A stretch of 64,000 nt of DNA from Myxococcus stipitatus DSM 14675 (GTDB lineage: Bacteria; Myxococcota; Myxococcia; Myxococcales; Myxococcaceae), in NCBI RefSeq assembly GCF_000331735.1, contig NC_020126.1, forward strand, positions 3,844,001 through 3,908,000, in the 5' to 3' direction. Within the stretch, counting starts at the first letter, position 1. Every line of letters starts with the position of its first letter. Shown here in pieces: positions 42,096-50,948 of this stretch. The position numbers and the translations under genes are program-made. The notes under the pieces are model-generated. The model had not been told where the DNA came from. It saw only the letters and a program-made list of their open reading frames with translations, and made no database searches.

Positions 42096-43559
42096 ATGTC
42101 GTCGCTGCCCCCGTGGCTGGCCAACCTGTTGCCCATCGTCATCCTGCTGGGAGCCATCTCGCTCGTGCTCGCGAGGCTCCCCAAGGTGGAGCTGGGCCAT
42201 ACGGATGCCTTCCGCCGACGCCGCTTCTTCAACTGGTTCCCGTTGGGGATGACGTACGCGTTCCTCTACATGGGGCGCTACAACGTCAACGAAGCCACCA
42301 GCGCGATGAAGGGCCACACGTCCAACGCGGACTTCGGCACCATCTTCTTCTGGGGCACGTTGGTCTACGGCTTCGCGTTCCTCATCAACGGCCCGCTGAC
42401 GGACAAGCTGGGGGGCCGCAAGACGATTCTCCTGGCCGCCGCGGGCTCGTCGGTGGCGAACGTGCTGATGGGCACCGTCGTCTACAAGGTGCTCACGCAG
42501 GGCTGGCAGCCGCCCGGTGGCATCGTGGGCTCGCTGTCGTTCCTCTACGCCGTCAACATGTACTTCCAGAGCTTCGGCGCGGTCTCCATCGTCAAGGTGA
42601 ACGCGGCCTGGTTCCACGTGCGCGAGCGCGGCCAGCTGGGCGGCGTCTTCGGCATCCTCATCTCGTTGGGCGTGTACTTCGCCTACGACTGGAGCCGCGT
42701 CATCGCCAAGGCGGCGCCCACGTACTGGGTGTTCTTCGTGCCGGCGGTCGTCCTCGCGGCCTTCGTGGTGCTGGACTTCTTCGTCATCCGCGACACGCCG
42801 AGCCACACGGGGCACCCGGACTTCGACACGCAGGATGCCTCCAGCGGTGAGCAGGGCAAGAGCCTGGGGGTGGGCGAGGTCCTCTGGAAGATGCTGACCA
42901 ACCGGGCCATCATCATCATCATGCTGGTGGAGTTCTGCAGCGGCTTCATGCGCAACGCCATCATGCAGTGGTACCCCAAGTTCGCCCGCGCGACGGGCAT
43001 CGGCGAGACCTTCGTCGCGTCCAACTGGGGCATGCTCCTGTGTGTCGCGGGCATCACGGGCGGCATGTTCGCCGGCGTCATCAGCGACCGCGTGTTCGAC
43101 TCGCGCCGCGGGCCTGTCTCCGCGGTGCTCTACGCGGGCATGAGCCTGGGCGCCGTGGCCGCGCTGTTCCTGCTCGAGAGCCCCGCGCTGGGGTGGACCG
43201 TCATCTTCATGTCGCTGTGTGTGATTGGCGTGCACGGCATGCTGTCCGGCACGGCCAGCATGGACTTCGGCGGCAAGAAGAACGCGGGCCTCGCGGTGGG
43301 CATCATCGACGGCGCCGTGTACGCGGGCACCGCGCTCCAGTCGCTGCTGCTCGGGCGCATCCTGCCCGCGGGCGACGTCGCCAAGGACCCGGGCAACTGG
43401 GGCAACTGGCCGCTCGCCATGCTGCCGCTGTCGTTCGGTGGATTGTTGCTGGCCACCCGCGTGTGGAATGCCCGCCCGCAGCCGAAGGCCGGCACCGCCG
43501 CGCCAGCGGTTGCCACCGCGCAGACAGTTTCAGCTCCTAGGACTGGTACCGAGGGCTGA
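42096..43559 (+). CDS. MFS transporter, organophosphate:phosphate antiporter type
   Basis: A 487-residue 12-helix transporter. The signature FLYMGRYNVNEATSAM after helix 1 and GPLTDKLGGRKTILLAAAG after helix 2-3 (the MFS loop motif GxxxDxxGRR) match the GlpT/UhpT organophosphate:Pi family. A longer than usual N-terminus supplies one extra hydrophobic stretch (LLPIVILLGAISLVLA), possibly a thirteenth segment. It should exchange a phosphorylated metabolite, such as glycerol-3-phosphate or a sugar phosphate, for phosphate. It follows the Nudix gene by 80 bp and ends before a strong terminator. Confidence 0.88.
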   Translation: MSSLPPWLANLLPIVILLGAISLVLARLPKVELGHTDAFRRRRFFNWFPLGMTYAFLYMGRYNVNEATSAMKGHTSNADFGTIFFWGTLVYGFAFLINGPLTDKLGGRKTILLAAAGSSVANVLMGTVVYKVLTQGWQPPGGIVGSLSFLYAVNMYFQSFGAVSIVKVNAAWFHVRERGQLGGVFGILISLGVYFAYDWSRVIAKAAPTYWVFFVPAVVLAAFVVLDFFVIRDTPSHTGHPDFDTQDASSGEQGKSLGVGEVLWKMLTNRAIIIIMLVEFCSGFMRNAIMQWYPKFARATGIGETFVASNWGMLLCVAGITGGMFAGVISDRVFDSRRGPVSAVLYAGMSLGAVAALFLLESPALGWTVIFMSLCVIGVHGMLSGTASMDFGGKKNAGLAVGIIDGAVYAGTALQSLLLGRILPAGDVAKDPGNWGNWPLAMLPLSFGGLLLATRVWNARPQPKAGTAAPAVATAQTVSAPRTGTEG

Positions 43560-43580
43560 GGTCCCTGTGAAGGGGGAGAC

Positions 43581-43610
43581 GTCACGGGGGAGCCATCCCT
43601 CCCCCGTGAC
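43581..43610 (+). terminator. Terminator after the MFS transporter gene
   Basis: GTCACGGGGGAG and CTCCCCCGTGAC form a perfect 12-bp stem with a 6-base loop, 21 bases after the stop at 43559 and 24 bases before the next start. An outer CCCTGT/ACAGGG pairing competes with it. There is no U-run, though TTGTAA follows shortly. Confidence 0.75.
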
Positions 43611-43634
43611 AGGGTTGTAACGTAGAGTGAGGCT

Positions 43635-45194
43635 GTGACCCAGGCACCCGCACCCCTGCAAAGCCGCTTCGAGGTTCACGACCGGAAGCAGTTCGAGATC
43701 AAGCTCGAGTACCAGCCTTCGGGCGTGGATGAGACTCGCTATCTCGTGGAGGCACACCTGTTCCTTCCGGGCAGCCTCTACATCGACGCGGAGACGTACC
43801 CCCGCGCGGACTTCTACGCGGACATCCACAACTACGTGCGCTTCAAGACGCCGGTGATGGCGGTGCAGGAGCTGCTCACGTCGGATGCCTCTCCGCTGGT
43901 GAAGCTGGAGGCGTGGCTGCGCACGGGGCTGGGCTCCGAAGGGGACATCGTCTACCAGGCGAAGCTGCTGTCCTGTGTGCTGCGGGGCGCGCTGCGGCGC
44001 TTCGCCACGGGCGTGGAGGCGCGCTGCGAGGGCCCGGTGTCGCTGCCCACGGACGCGTGCGCGACGCTGGAGTCGGATGTCCTGGCGATGCAGTCGGGGG
44101 TGGCGCAGGTGCTGGAGCGCTTCCGCCAGTGGCTTCGTTCGGTGGGGGAGCTGCGGGTGCAGGACCGCTCGCGCATGTCGCTGCGCCTGGTGGACGAGTA
44201 CGTGAGCCTCCTGGTGGAGAACGGCTTCCGGCGCGCGGTGGCGGACATGAAGTCGCTGCCGCGAGGGGAGCCGTGGCTGGGGCTGCGCAAGGGGCTGATG
44301 GACGCGGTGCTGCGCGAGGAGGTCTACCGCAAGGAGAACCGGCTGCGCAGCGTGCTGAGCCCCACGGGGGACAACGAGGAGTACATCCAGCGGCTGGGCA
44401 TGCTGAAGAAGTTCTGCATGAACGTGCTCTTCCTCTCCTCGCGCCGGCGGCAGAAGCGGCAGGGCTGGGAGGAGGTGCTCTTCGCGCTCGCGGCGGGCAT
44501 CGCCATGTCGTTCGCGACCGCGGTGGCCTTGTGGGCGCAGATCCGCTTCACGCAGGTGAGCCTCAACTTCTTCCTCATCGCCGTGGTCGGCTACATGATG
44601 AAGGACCGCATCAAGGAGGGCCTGCGGCGCGTCCTGAGCCGGGTGGCGGCCACGCACCTGTCGGACCGGACCGCGGCCCTGGTGGACCCGGTGACGGGGC
44701 GCACCATCGGCACGTGTGAGGAGCGCGTGGACTACGCGCCCAAGGTGCCGGCGTCCGTGACGGCGCTGCGCCACCAGGACGACTTCCTCATGGTGTCCCA
44801 GGGCGAGGTGACGGAGACGGTCATCCGCTACCAGAAGCACATCGTGCTGGATGCGCGCCTGTTGCCTCGCACGGAGCGGGGCCTGTCGGGCGTGACGGAC
44901 ATCCTCCGGCTCAACGTGGGCCGGTTCCTGCGGGACATGGACGAGCCGGAGCTGGCGCTGGAGTACGTGGACCTGGCGGACCTGTCCGTGGGCCACATCC
45001 GAGGCGCCAAGCGCTACCCCGTGGACGTGGTCTTCCGCTTCACGGTGGAGGAAGGGGAGACGGACCGGCGCCAGGAGAGCACGCAGATGGTGCGACTGGT
45101 ATTGGACCGCAACGGCATCCAGCGCATGCAGCGCTTCGCGGACGCGGGGCAGGGCGTGCCTCCTGGTCCCATGCCCTGGCAGTCGGCCGCCTGA
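43635..45194 (+). CDS. Unknown membrane protein with central helix pair
   Basis: A 519-residue protein from a GTG start. The N-terminal 275 residues are soluble and charged (RFEVHDRKQFEIKLEY, YIDAETYPRADFYADIHNYV). A two-helix hairpin follows (about residues 278-298 FALAAGIAMSFATAVALWAQ and 305-322), then 190 further soluble residues (LDARLLPRTERGLSGVTDILRLNVGRFLRDM). There is no signal peptide. I do not recognise a family. Both flanks are probably cytoplasmic with a short periplasmic turn. It stands between a terminator and the HAD gene, and may be co-transcribed with the latter (39-bp gap). Confidence 0.7.
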   Translation: MTQAPAPLQSRFEVHDRKQFEIKLEYQPSGVDETRYLVEAHLFLPGSLYIDAETYPRADFYADIHNYVRFKTPVMAVQELLTSDASPLVKLEAWLRTGLGSEGDIVYQAKLLSCVLRGALRRFATGVEARCEGPVSLPTDACATLESDVLAMQSGVAQVLERFRQWLRSVGELRVQDRSRMSLRLVDEYVSLLVENGFRRAVADMKSLPRGEPWLGLRKGLMDAVLREEVYRKENRLRSVLSPTGDNEEYIQRLGMLKKFCMNVLFLSSRRRQKRQGWEEVLFALAAGIAMSFATAVALWAQIRFTQVSLNFFLIAVVGYMMKDRIKEGLRRVLSRVAATHLSDRTAALVDPVTGRTIGTCEERVDYAPKVPASVTALRHQDDFLMVSQGEVTETVIRYQKHIVLDARLLPRTERGLSGVTDILRLNVGRFLRDMDEPELALEYVDLADLSVGHIRGAKRYPVDVVFRFTVEEGETDRRQESTQMVRLVLDRNGIQRMQRFADAGQGVPPGPMPWQSAA

Positions 45195-45233
45195 GGCGGC
45201 GGTTTAGGCGGCACGGTCGCGCGCGCGAGGGTA

Positions 45234-45995
45234 ATGTTCGCCGCGCCCATGGCTCCTGAAGACTTCAAGAAGCGCATTCGCGCCGACTGGCGCGACAGCC
45301 TGAACGCCGTCCTGGCCCGGGCCCGCTCGCTCGGTGAGCGGGCGGTGCTGGCGTTCGACCTGGACTCCACGCTGCTCGACAACCGGCACCGCCAGGCCCG
45401 CATCCTCCGGGAATATGGGCAGGCGCACGCGGTTGCCGCCCTGGCCGCGTGTGGGCCGGACCACTGGACCTCCGGCTGGGACATGCGTGACGCGATGCGC
45501 GCATGCGGCCTGGGGGACGTGCAGGTCGAAGACCACTTCCCTGTCGCGCGAAAGTTCTGGGCGGAGCGGTTCTTCACCAGCGAGTACTGCGAGATCGACG
45601 AGGCCATCGAAGGGGCCGCGGCCTTCACGCATGCCGTGGTCGCCACGGGCGCACACCTGGTCTACGTCACGGGCCGCCATGAGGGCATGCGCGCCGGCTC
45701 CACCGCCTGCCTGCGCCGCCACGGAATGGTGACGCCCGACGAGAAGCAGGTGCTCCTGGTGATGAAGCCCACGCTGAGCGACGACGATGACGCGTTCAAG
45801 CGAGAGGCCCACGCGAGGCTGGGTCGGCTGGGCACCGTGGTGGCCGCCTTCGACAACGAGCCCACCCACGCCAACGACTATCAGCGGCGCTTTCCGGAGG
45901 CACTCGTGATTCATCTGGCCACGGACCATTCCGGCAGGCCCGTCACGCTGTTGGATGGCATCATCAGCGTGCCTCATTTCACGCTCGTTTCCTGA
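45234..45995 (+). CDS. HAD-family hydrolase
   Basis: A 253-residue soluble protein with the HAD nucleophile motif in VLAFDLDSTLLDNRHRQ (DxDST), the motif II region LVYVTGRHEG, a motif III lysine around KREAH, and the acidic motif IV AAFDNEPTHANDY. A phosphatase acting on a small phosphorylated metabolite is expected. The cap region is larger than in minimal HADs. The ATG at 45234 has a close GAGGG; another in-frame ATG lies 15 bases downstream and cannot be excluded. Confidence 0.85.
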   Translation: MFAAPMAPEDFKKRIRADWRDSLNAVLARARSLGERAVLAFDLDSTLLDNRHRQARILREYGQAHAVAALAACGPDHWTSGWDMRDAMRACGLGDVQVEDHFPVARKFWAERFFTSEYCEIDEAIEGAAAFTHAVVATGAHLVYVTGRHEGMRAGSTACLRRHGMVTPDEKQVLLVMKPTLSDDDDAFKREAHARLGRLGTVVAAFDNEPTHANDYQRRFPEALVIHLATDHSGRPVTLLDGIISVPHFTLVS

Positions 45996-45999
45996 CGCA

Positions 46000-46022
46000 C
46001 CGCGCCTGAATGACAGGCGCGG
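46000..46022 (+). terminator. Terminator after the HAD hydrolase gene
   Basis: CCGCGCCTG and CAGGCGCGG form a perfect 9-bp stem with a 5-base loop, five bases past the stop at 45995. No U-tract follows. Confidence 0.7.
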
Positions 46023-46113
46023 CCGGATGGGGTTTGAAAGGCTTTGAAGTCCCCCTGCCGCGCGCTATGAGGCGCACGGCGTCCGCCGCTCCTGGAGGGT
46101 AGGGGCGGCCAGC

Positions 46114-47253
46114 ATGGAGGCACCCGCGGTGGCCAGCCCGTACTCGAAGGACCTGCTGTTGACGATGTACCGGAAGATGTACCTCATCCGCCGTTTCGAG
46201 GAGCGCGCGGGTCAGCAGTACACGCTGGGGAAGATTGCCGGCTTCTGTCACCTGTACATCGGGCAGGAGGCGGTGGCTGTGGGTCCGGTGGAGGCCATCC
46301 GCCAGGACGACTACATGCTCAGCGCGTACCGCGACCATGGCCAGCCCCTGGCGCGTGGCAGTGACGCGGGCATGGTGATGGCGGAGCTGTTCGGCCGCGG
46401 CACCGGCTACAGCAAGGGCAAGGGCGGCTCGATGCACATCTTCGACATCGAGCACCACTTCTACGGCGGCTACGGCATCGTCGGCGGGCAGATTCCGCTG
46501 GCGGCCGGCATGGCCTTCGCCAGCCGCTATCGCAACGAGGACCGCGTCACGGTCTGCTACTTCGGCGACGCGGCGGCCAACCAGGGCGCGCTGCACGAGA
46601 CGTTCAACATGGCGTCGAAGTGGAAGCTGCCGGTCATCTACATCTGCGAGAACAACCGCTACGGCATGGGTACCGCCATCGCCCGCACGGCCGCGGTGCC
46701 GGAAATCTACAAGCGCGCCGCCGCCTACGACATGCGGGGCGAGCCGGTGGACGGCATGGACGCGCTGAAGATGTACGAGGCCGTGAAGGACGCGGCCGCG
46801 TGGTGCCGCGCGGGCAAGGGCCCGGTGCTGCTGGAGGCGAACACGTACCGCTTCCGCGGCCACTCCATGGCGGACCCGGCCAACTACCGCACCAAGCAGG
46901 AGGTGGAGGACGAGCGCAAGAACGACCCCATCCCCAAGCTGCGCGAGTACACCCTGGCGCAGGGCCTGGCGGTGGCGGCGGACTTCGAGCGCATCGACGA
47001 AGAGGTGAAGGCGCAGGTGGACGCCGCGGTGAAGTTCGCGGACGAGTCCCCGGAGCCGAGCGTGGAGGAGCTGTGGCGAGACACCATCGTCGAGCCGGGT
47101 GAGGCCGACGTGCGGCCCCGTGAGCGGGTCCTGGGCATGAAGGTGACGAACTGGCCGTCGTACCCGACGGGCCAGGAGCTGAAGGTCACCTGGGACCTGG
47201 AGCCTCGCGAGCAGGCGGAAGCCGCGGACAAGAAGGCGGGCCTGATCCGCTGA
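46114..47253 (+). CDS. pdhA: Pyruvate dehydrogenase E1 component, alpha subunit
   Basis: A 379-residue E1-alpha subunit. The thiamine-diphosphate motif is YFGDAAANQGALHETFNMASKWKLPVIYICENN (GD...N spacing). YRDHGQPLARG, KGGSMHIFD and the phosphorylation-loop-like YRFRGHSMADPANYRTKQEVE are conserved in the family. With E1-beta it decarboxylates pyruvate and transfers the acetyl group to lipoyl-E2. Genes for E1-beta and E2 follow; a lipoamide dehydrogenase gene does not. A branched-chain 2-oxoacid dehydrogenase is the alternative, but the sequence is closer to PDH. Confidence 0.94.
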   Translation: MEAPAVASPYSKDLLLTMYRKMYLIRRFEERAGQQYTLGKIAGFCHLYIGQEAVAVGPVEAIRQDDYMLSAYRDHGQPLARGSDAGMVMAELFGRGTGYSKGKGGSMHIFDIEHHFYGGYGIVGGQIPLAAGMAFASRYRNEDRVTVCYFGDAAANQGALHETFNMASKWKLPVIYICENNRYGMGTAIARTAAVPEIYKRAAAYDMRGEPVDGMDALKMYEAVKDAAAWCRAGKGPVLLEANTYRFRGHSMADPANYRTKQEVEDERKNDPIPKLREYTLAQGLAVAADFERIDEEVKAQVDAAVKFADESPEPSVEELWRDTIVEPGEADVRPRERVLGMKVTNWPSYPTGQELKVTWDLEPREQAEAADKKAGLIR

Positions 47254-47311
47254 AGGCGCTCAGGACCCTTGTCTCAACCCAACCTTTTTTGATTTCGAGT
47301 CGGAGCCGACG

Positions 47312-48298
47312 ATGCCCGAGTTGATGTACCGCGAGGCGCTGAACCAGGCGCTCGCCGAGGAGATGGAGCGCGACGCCAACGTCTTCCTGATTGGCGAGGA
47401 AGTGGGCCGCTACAACGGCGCGTTCAAGGTGTCGCAGGGACTGCTGGACCGGTTCGGGAGCGCGCGCATCATCGACGCGCCCATCTCCGAGCTGGGCTTT
47501 GGTGGCATGAGCGTGGGCGCGGCCATGGTGGGCCTGCGTCCGGTGGTGGAGATGATGACGTGGAACTTCGCCATCCTGGCGATGGACCAGATCGTCAACA
47601 ACGCCGCCAAGCTGCGCCACATGTCGGGTGGACAGCTGCGCTGCCCCATCGTCTTCCGCGGCCCGGGTGGCGCGGGTGGACGTCTGTCCAGCCAGCACAG
47701 CCAGGCGCTCGAGGCGAACTACGCGCACTTCCCGGGCCTGAAGGTCATCGCGCCCGCGACGCCCGCGGACGCCAAGGGCATGTTGAAGGCGGCCATCCGC
47801 GACGAGAACCCCGTCATCATGTTCGAGGGCGAGCGGCTCTACGCGCTCAAGGGCGAGGTGCCCGAGGGCGAGCACGTGGTGCCGCTGGGCAAGGCGGACG
47901 TGAAGCGGGAGGGCACGGACGTCACCGTCATCACCTGGAGCCGCATGTATTACTTCTGCATGCAGGCGGCCGAGGAGTTGGCGAAGGAGGGCATCAGCGT
48001 GGAGGTCCTGGACCTGCGCACGCTGCGGCCCTTGGATGAGGAGGCCATCCTCGCGAGCGTGCGCAAGACGAACCGCGCCGTCATCGTGGAGGAGGGGTGG
48101 GCGCTGGCGGGTATCGGCGCCTCGGTGGTGGACATCATCCAGTCCAAGGCGTTCGACGAGCTGGACGCGCCGGTGGAGCGCGTGACGGGGCTCGATGTGA
48201 ACATGTCCTACGCGGCGAATCTGGAGAACGCGACCCAGCCGGACGCGCCCAAGATCATCGCCGCGGTGAAGAAGGTGCTGTACCGCCAGGGAGCCTGA
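47312..48298 (+). CDS. pdhB: Pyruvate dehydrogenase E1 component, beta subunit
   Basis: A 328-residue E1-beta of normal length. It opens with MYREALNQALAEEMERDANVFLIGEEVG, with the Glu that activates thiamine diphosphate, and has FGSARIIDAPISELGFGGMSVGAAMVGLRPV, PIVFRGPGG and the C-terminal transketolase fold LDLRTLRPLDEEAILASV. It starts 58 bp after pdhA; the gap contains a T6 run, perhaps a weak pause site. E2 starts four bases after the stop, so E1-beta and E2 are closely coupled. Confidence 0.96.
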   Translation: MPELMYREALNQALAEEMERDANVFLIGEEVGRYNGAFKVSQGLLDRFGSARIIDAPISELGFGGMSVGAAMVGLRPVVEMMTWNFAILAMDQIVNNAAKLRHMSGGQLRCPIVFRGPGGAGGRLSSQHSQALEANYAHFPGLKVIAPATPADAKGMLKAAIRDENPVIMFEGERLYALKGEVPEGEHVVPLGKADVKREGTDVTVITWSRMYYFCMQAAEELAKEGISVEVLDLRTLRPLDEEAILASVRKTNRAVIVEEGWALAGIGASVVDIIQSKAFDELDAPVERVTGLDVNMSYAANLENATQPDAPKIIAAVKKVLYRQGA

Positions 48299-48302
48299 CC
48301 GT

Positions 48303-49901
48303 ATGGCCATTCCCATTCAGATGCCGAGCCTCTCCCCGACGATGACGGAGGGGAAGATCGTCAAGTGGCTGAAGAAGGTGGGGGACAAGGTCTCCTCCGG
48401 TGAGGCGCTCGCCGAGGTGGAGACGGACAAGTCCAACCTCGAGATCGAGGCCTACGACGACGGCTACGTGCTGCAGATCCTCGTCGAGGCGAACCAGACG
48501 GCGGCTGTCGGCGCGCCCATCGCGTACATCGGCAAGCAGGGAGAGAAGGTCGCGGGTGGTGGCGCGGCCCCGGCTCCCCAGGCGGCTGCTGCCCCGGCGC
48601 CCGCGCCGAAGGTGGAGGCTCCTGCTCCGGTCGCCGCTCCCGCGGCTTCGGGGGGCGGCCGCATCGCCATCCAGATGCCGAGCCTCTCCCCGACGATGAC
48701 GGAGGGGAAGATCGTCAAGTGGCTGAAGAAGGTGGGGGACAAGGTCTCCTCCGGTGAGGCGCTCGCCGAGGTGGAGACGGACAAGTCCAACCTCGAGATC
48801 GAGGCCTACGACGACGGCACGCTGGCGGAGATCGTCGTGGGCGCGAACCAGTCGGCGCCCGTCGGTTCCCCCATCGCGTACATCGCGGCGAAGGGGGGCA
48901 AGGCGGCGGCTGCTGCCGCGGCTCCCGCTCCCGTGGCCAGGCCCGCGGAAGTGGCGGCGGCGCCCAAGCCCCAGGCCACGCCCGCTCCGGCTCCGGTGGC
49001 CCCGGCGCAGGCGGAGGGCCGCCGGGTGCGCGCCAGTCCGCTCGCGAAGAAGATCGCCCGCGACCGTGGCGTGGACATCACGCGCGTGCAGGGCTCGGGT
49101 CCGTCGGGTCGCGTGGTGAAGCGCGACATCGAAGAGGCCCTGGCTCGGGGCGTGACGGCTCCGGCTCCCTCGGCGCCCACGGCTCCGGTGGCGCGCAAGG
49201 CTCCGGCCGCGGTGGCTGCACGCGCCGAGTCTCGGACCGAGCCGCTGACGTCCATGCGCAAGGTGATTGCGCAGCGGATGACGGAGGTGAAGCCCGGCGT
49301 GCCGCACTTCTATCTCACCATCGAGGTGGAGATGGACGCGGCCGTGAAGGTGCGCGAGGAGGCGAAGGCGCTGGACCTCAAGGTCTCCGTCAACGACCTC
49401 GTCGTGAAGGCCGTGGCGATGGCGGTGAAGCGCTATCCGAAAATCAACGTCTCGCTCCAGGGGGACCAGGTGGTCCACCATGGCTCGGTGGACGTCGGTG
49501 TGGCGGTCGCGTTGGAGCAGGGGCTCATCACGCCCGTGGTTCGGGACGCGGACCAGAAGGGGCTCCAGGCCATCTCCACGGAGGTGCGTGAGTTGGCCGA
49601 GCGTGCCCGCAAGCGCGCCCTCAAGCCCGACGAGTACACGGGCGGCTCCATCACCGTGAGCAACCTGGGCATGTACGGCATCGACCAGTTCGTCGCCATC
49701 ATCAACCCGCCGCAGGCGTCCATCCTCGCGGTGGGCGCGGTGAGCGACAAGGTGGTGGTGCGCGACGGGCAGATGGTGATTCGCAAGATGATGACGGCGA
49801 CGTTGTCGTGCGACCACCGCATCATCGACGGTGCCATCGGCGCCGAGTTCATGCGGGAGCTGCGCGGCCTCTTGGAGCACCCCACGCGGCTGCTCTTCTA
49901 G
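48303..49901 (+). CDS. pdhC: Dihydrolipoamide acetyltransferase (E2) with two lipoyl domains
   Basis: A 532-residue E2 core of pyruvate dehydrogenase. Two lipoyl domains (about residues 3-80 and 121-198), each with the lipoylated Lys in VETDKSNLEIE, are separated by Ala/Pro-rich linkers. A peripheral-subunit-binding domain follows (VRASPLAKKIARDRGVDITRVQG, about 240-280), then the acetyltransferase domain with the catalytic CDHRIIDGAIGAEF. The two lipoyl domains are encoded by stretches of 147 identical bases, implying recent duplication or gene conversion. The short gap to pdhB and the terminator 15 bases after the stop mark the end of the operon. Confidence 0.97.
   Translation: MAIPIQMPSLSPTMTEGKIVKWLKKVGDKVSSGEALAEVETDKSNLEIEAYDDGYVLQILVEANQTAAVGAPIAYIGKQGEKVAGGGAAPAPQAAAAPAPAPKVEAPAPVAAPAASGGGRIAIQMPSLSPTMTEGKIVKWLKKVGDKVSSGEALAEVETDKSNLEIEAYDDGTLAEIVVGANQSAPVGSPIAYIAAKGGKAAAAAAAPAPVARPAEVAAAPKPQATPAPAPVAPAQAEGRRVRASPLAKKIARDRGVDITRVQGSGPSGRVVKRDIEEALARGVTAPAPSAPTAPVARKAPAAVAARAESRTEPLTSMRKVIAQRMTEVKPGVPHFYLTIEVEMDAAVKVREEAKALDLKVSVNDLVVKAVAMAVKRYPKINVSLQGDQVVHHGSVDVGVAVALEQGLITPVVRDADQKGLQAISTEVRELAERARKRALKPDEYTGGSITVSNLGMYGIDQFVAIINPPQASILAVGAVSDKVVVRDGQMVIRKMMTATLSCDHRIIDGAIGAEFMRELRGLLEHPTRLLF
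48318..48464 (+). repeat. 147-bp exact direct repeat, lipoyl domain 1
   Basis: Identical base for base to 48672-48818, at an offset of 354 bp. It encodes residues from MPSLSPTMTEG through EIEAYDDG of the first lipoyl domain. Confidence 0.97.
48672..48818 (+). repeat. 147-bp exact direct repeat, lipoyl domain 2
   Basis: Second copy of the repeat at 48318-48464. The flanking sequence, including the rest of each lipoyl domain (GYVLQILVEANQ versus GTLAEIVVGANQ), has diverged. Confidence 0.97.
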
Positions 49902-49915
49902 TCGTCGTTGCCTTG

Positions 49916-49962
49916 AAGGCCCGCTCCTCCCGCGCCAACCCCGGCGCGTGGGAGCGGGCCTT
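49916..49962 (+). terminator. Strong terminator after the pyruvate dehydrogenase operon
   Basis: AAGGCCCGCTCC and GGAGCGGGCCTT form a perfect 12-bp stem, with an inner CGCGCC/GGCGCG stem. It ends with TTGTTG and also lies downstream of the convergent small gene at 49973. Confidence 0.85.
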
Positions 49963-49972
49963 GTTGCATCCA

Positions 49973-50215
49973 CTACCGGCGCGTGGGCTCCGCGCCGTGC
50001 GCTTGTTCCTCCAGCCGGCGCTGCTCGCAGGTGACGCGCGCCTGCTGCTCCCTGGGGGTGCCGGTGGGCAGTTCGTGCTCATCCTCCAGGGAGCGGCCGA
50101 CCATGCCGGGCCAGGGCTCGGGGCGCGTGGCCTCCACATGGTCGATGTGCTCGGCGTACTCGTTGTCCGGGGGCGCGTTGCGCGGCATGTCGTCTGGCTT
50201 GTCCTGGTGCGCCAT
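49973..50215 (-). CDS. Small acidic hydrophilic protein of unknown function
   Basis: An 80-residue protein (MAHQDKPDDMPRNAPPDNEY at the start) rich in Asp, Glu, Pro and Arg, without membrane or secretion signals and probably largely disordered. A very good AAGGAGG seven bases upstream of the ATG argues that it is real. No family recognised. It is divergent from the DUF2795 gene, with a 14-bp palindrome between them (50250-50263), and convergent with the pdh operon. Confidence 0.7.
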   Translation of the reverse strand: MAHQDKPDDMPRNAPPDNEYAEHIDHVEATRPEPWPGMVGRSLEDEHELPTGTPREQQARVTCEQRRLEEQAHGAEPTRR

Positions 50216-50249
50216 GACGGTGTCCTCCTTCGGGACGTGGCGGAAGTTC

Positions 50250-50263
50250 CACCGTTAACGGTG
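50250..50263. promoter_or_regulatory. 14-bp perfect palindrome in a divergent promoter region
   Basis: CACCGTTAACGGTG is fully self-complementary, with an AT centre in GC-rich surroundings. It lies 35 bases upstream of the minus-strand small gene and 118 bases upstream of the DUF2795 gene, where an operator for either would be expected. Confidence 0.45.
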
Positions 50264-50381
50264 CGGCGCGACGGGGCGCTGGGCCAGTCGTGGCCCGCTG
50301 CGTGGCCCGCTCCCCCGCTCAGTGGGCGGCCGCAAAAAAAGCCCGGCAGGCGAGTCGGTTCGCTGCTTAACTTCGTTCCAA

Positions 50382-50690
50382 ATGAACGACGACATGACAC
50401 GCGAACGGCTTGTCCAGGGTGTGTCGGAGTTGGAGGCGCGGGTGGGCCCGCCGCTGCCTCTCACGCAGTCGCTGCAAAAGGCCCTGCTCGGAGCGGTGTT
50501 CCCCCTCACCGCGGAAGAGCTCACCTGGGTGGCTCGGGAGAACGAGGCGCCGTCCTCCGTCCTCTCCTTGTTGGGAAGCCTGCCGCAGGGACGTTTCTCC
50601 TCGATGGACGCGGTGACTTCGGCGTTGGAGCAGGATGCCTCCCGCCCGGACCCGCTCCCCCCCACACCCTCCCTCCCGTCCTCCCGCTGA
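50382..50690 (+). CDS. DUF2795-like small protein
   Basis: A 102-residue cytosolic protein. I chose the ATG at 50382 (MNDDMTRERLVQG); an earlier in-frame start runs through the promoter region. The core FPLTAEELTWVARENEAPSSVLSLLGSLPQGRFSSMDAVTSALE matches the pattern of DUF2795 proteins (helical, with x-APxxVxxxLxxLP). No function has been assigned to the family. The last 15 residues are Pro/Ser-rich. A terminator hairpin follows. Confidence 0.65.
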   Translation: MNDDMTRERLVQGVSELEARVGPPLPLTQSLQKALLGAVFPLTAEELTWVARENEAPSSVLSLLGSLPQGRFSSMDAVTSALEQDASRPDPLPPTPSLPSSR

Positions 50691-50705
50691 GCTCGTCTCT
50701 CCAGC

Positions 50706-50731
50706 GCGCGCCAGGCTCTGTCCTGGCGTGC
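50706..50731 (+). terminator. Terminator after the DUF2795-like gene
   Basis: GCGCGCCAGG and CCTGGCGTGC form a 10-bp stem containing one G-U pair, with a 6-base loop, 16 bases after the stop at 50690. No U-tract. Confidence 0.65.
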
Positions 50732-50948
50732 TCAATCCGCTGGTACGCCCGGGGAGCAGGCGGACCACCATGCGCTCGTCCAGAAATTCCTGGGGGTCAA
50801 ACCTGTCTGGTTGCTCTAGAGTTGAGGAGGCGTGGCGTCACGGGGGGACGGTTCCGTGGGCGCGGAGAAGAAAGGGAGTCGGAGGAGGCGCTATTCTGGG
50901 AGCCACCAGCCTGGCCTCTCCGTGGGATAGCCGGCCAGGAGGAGCGTC

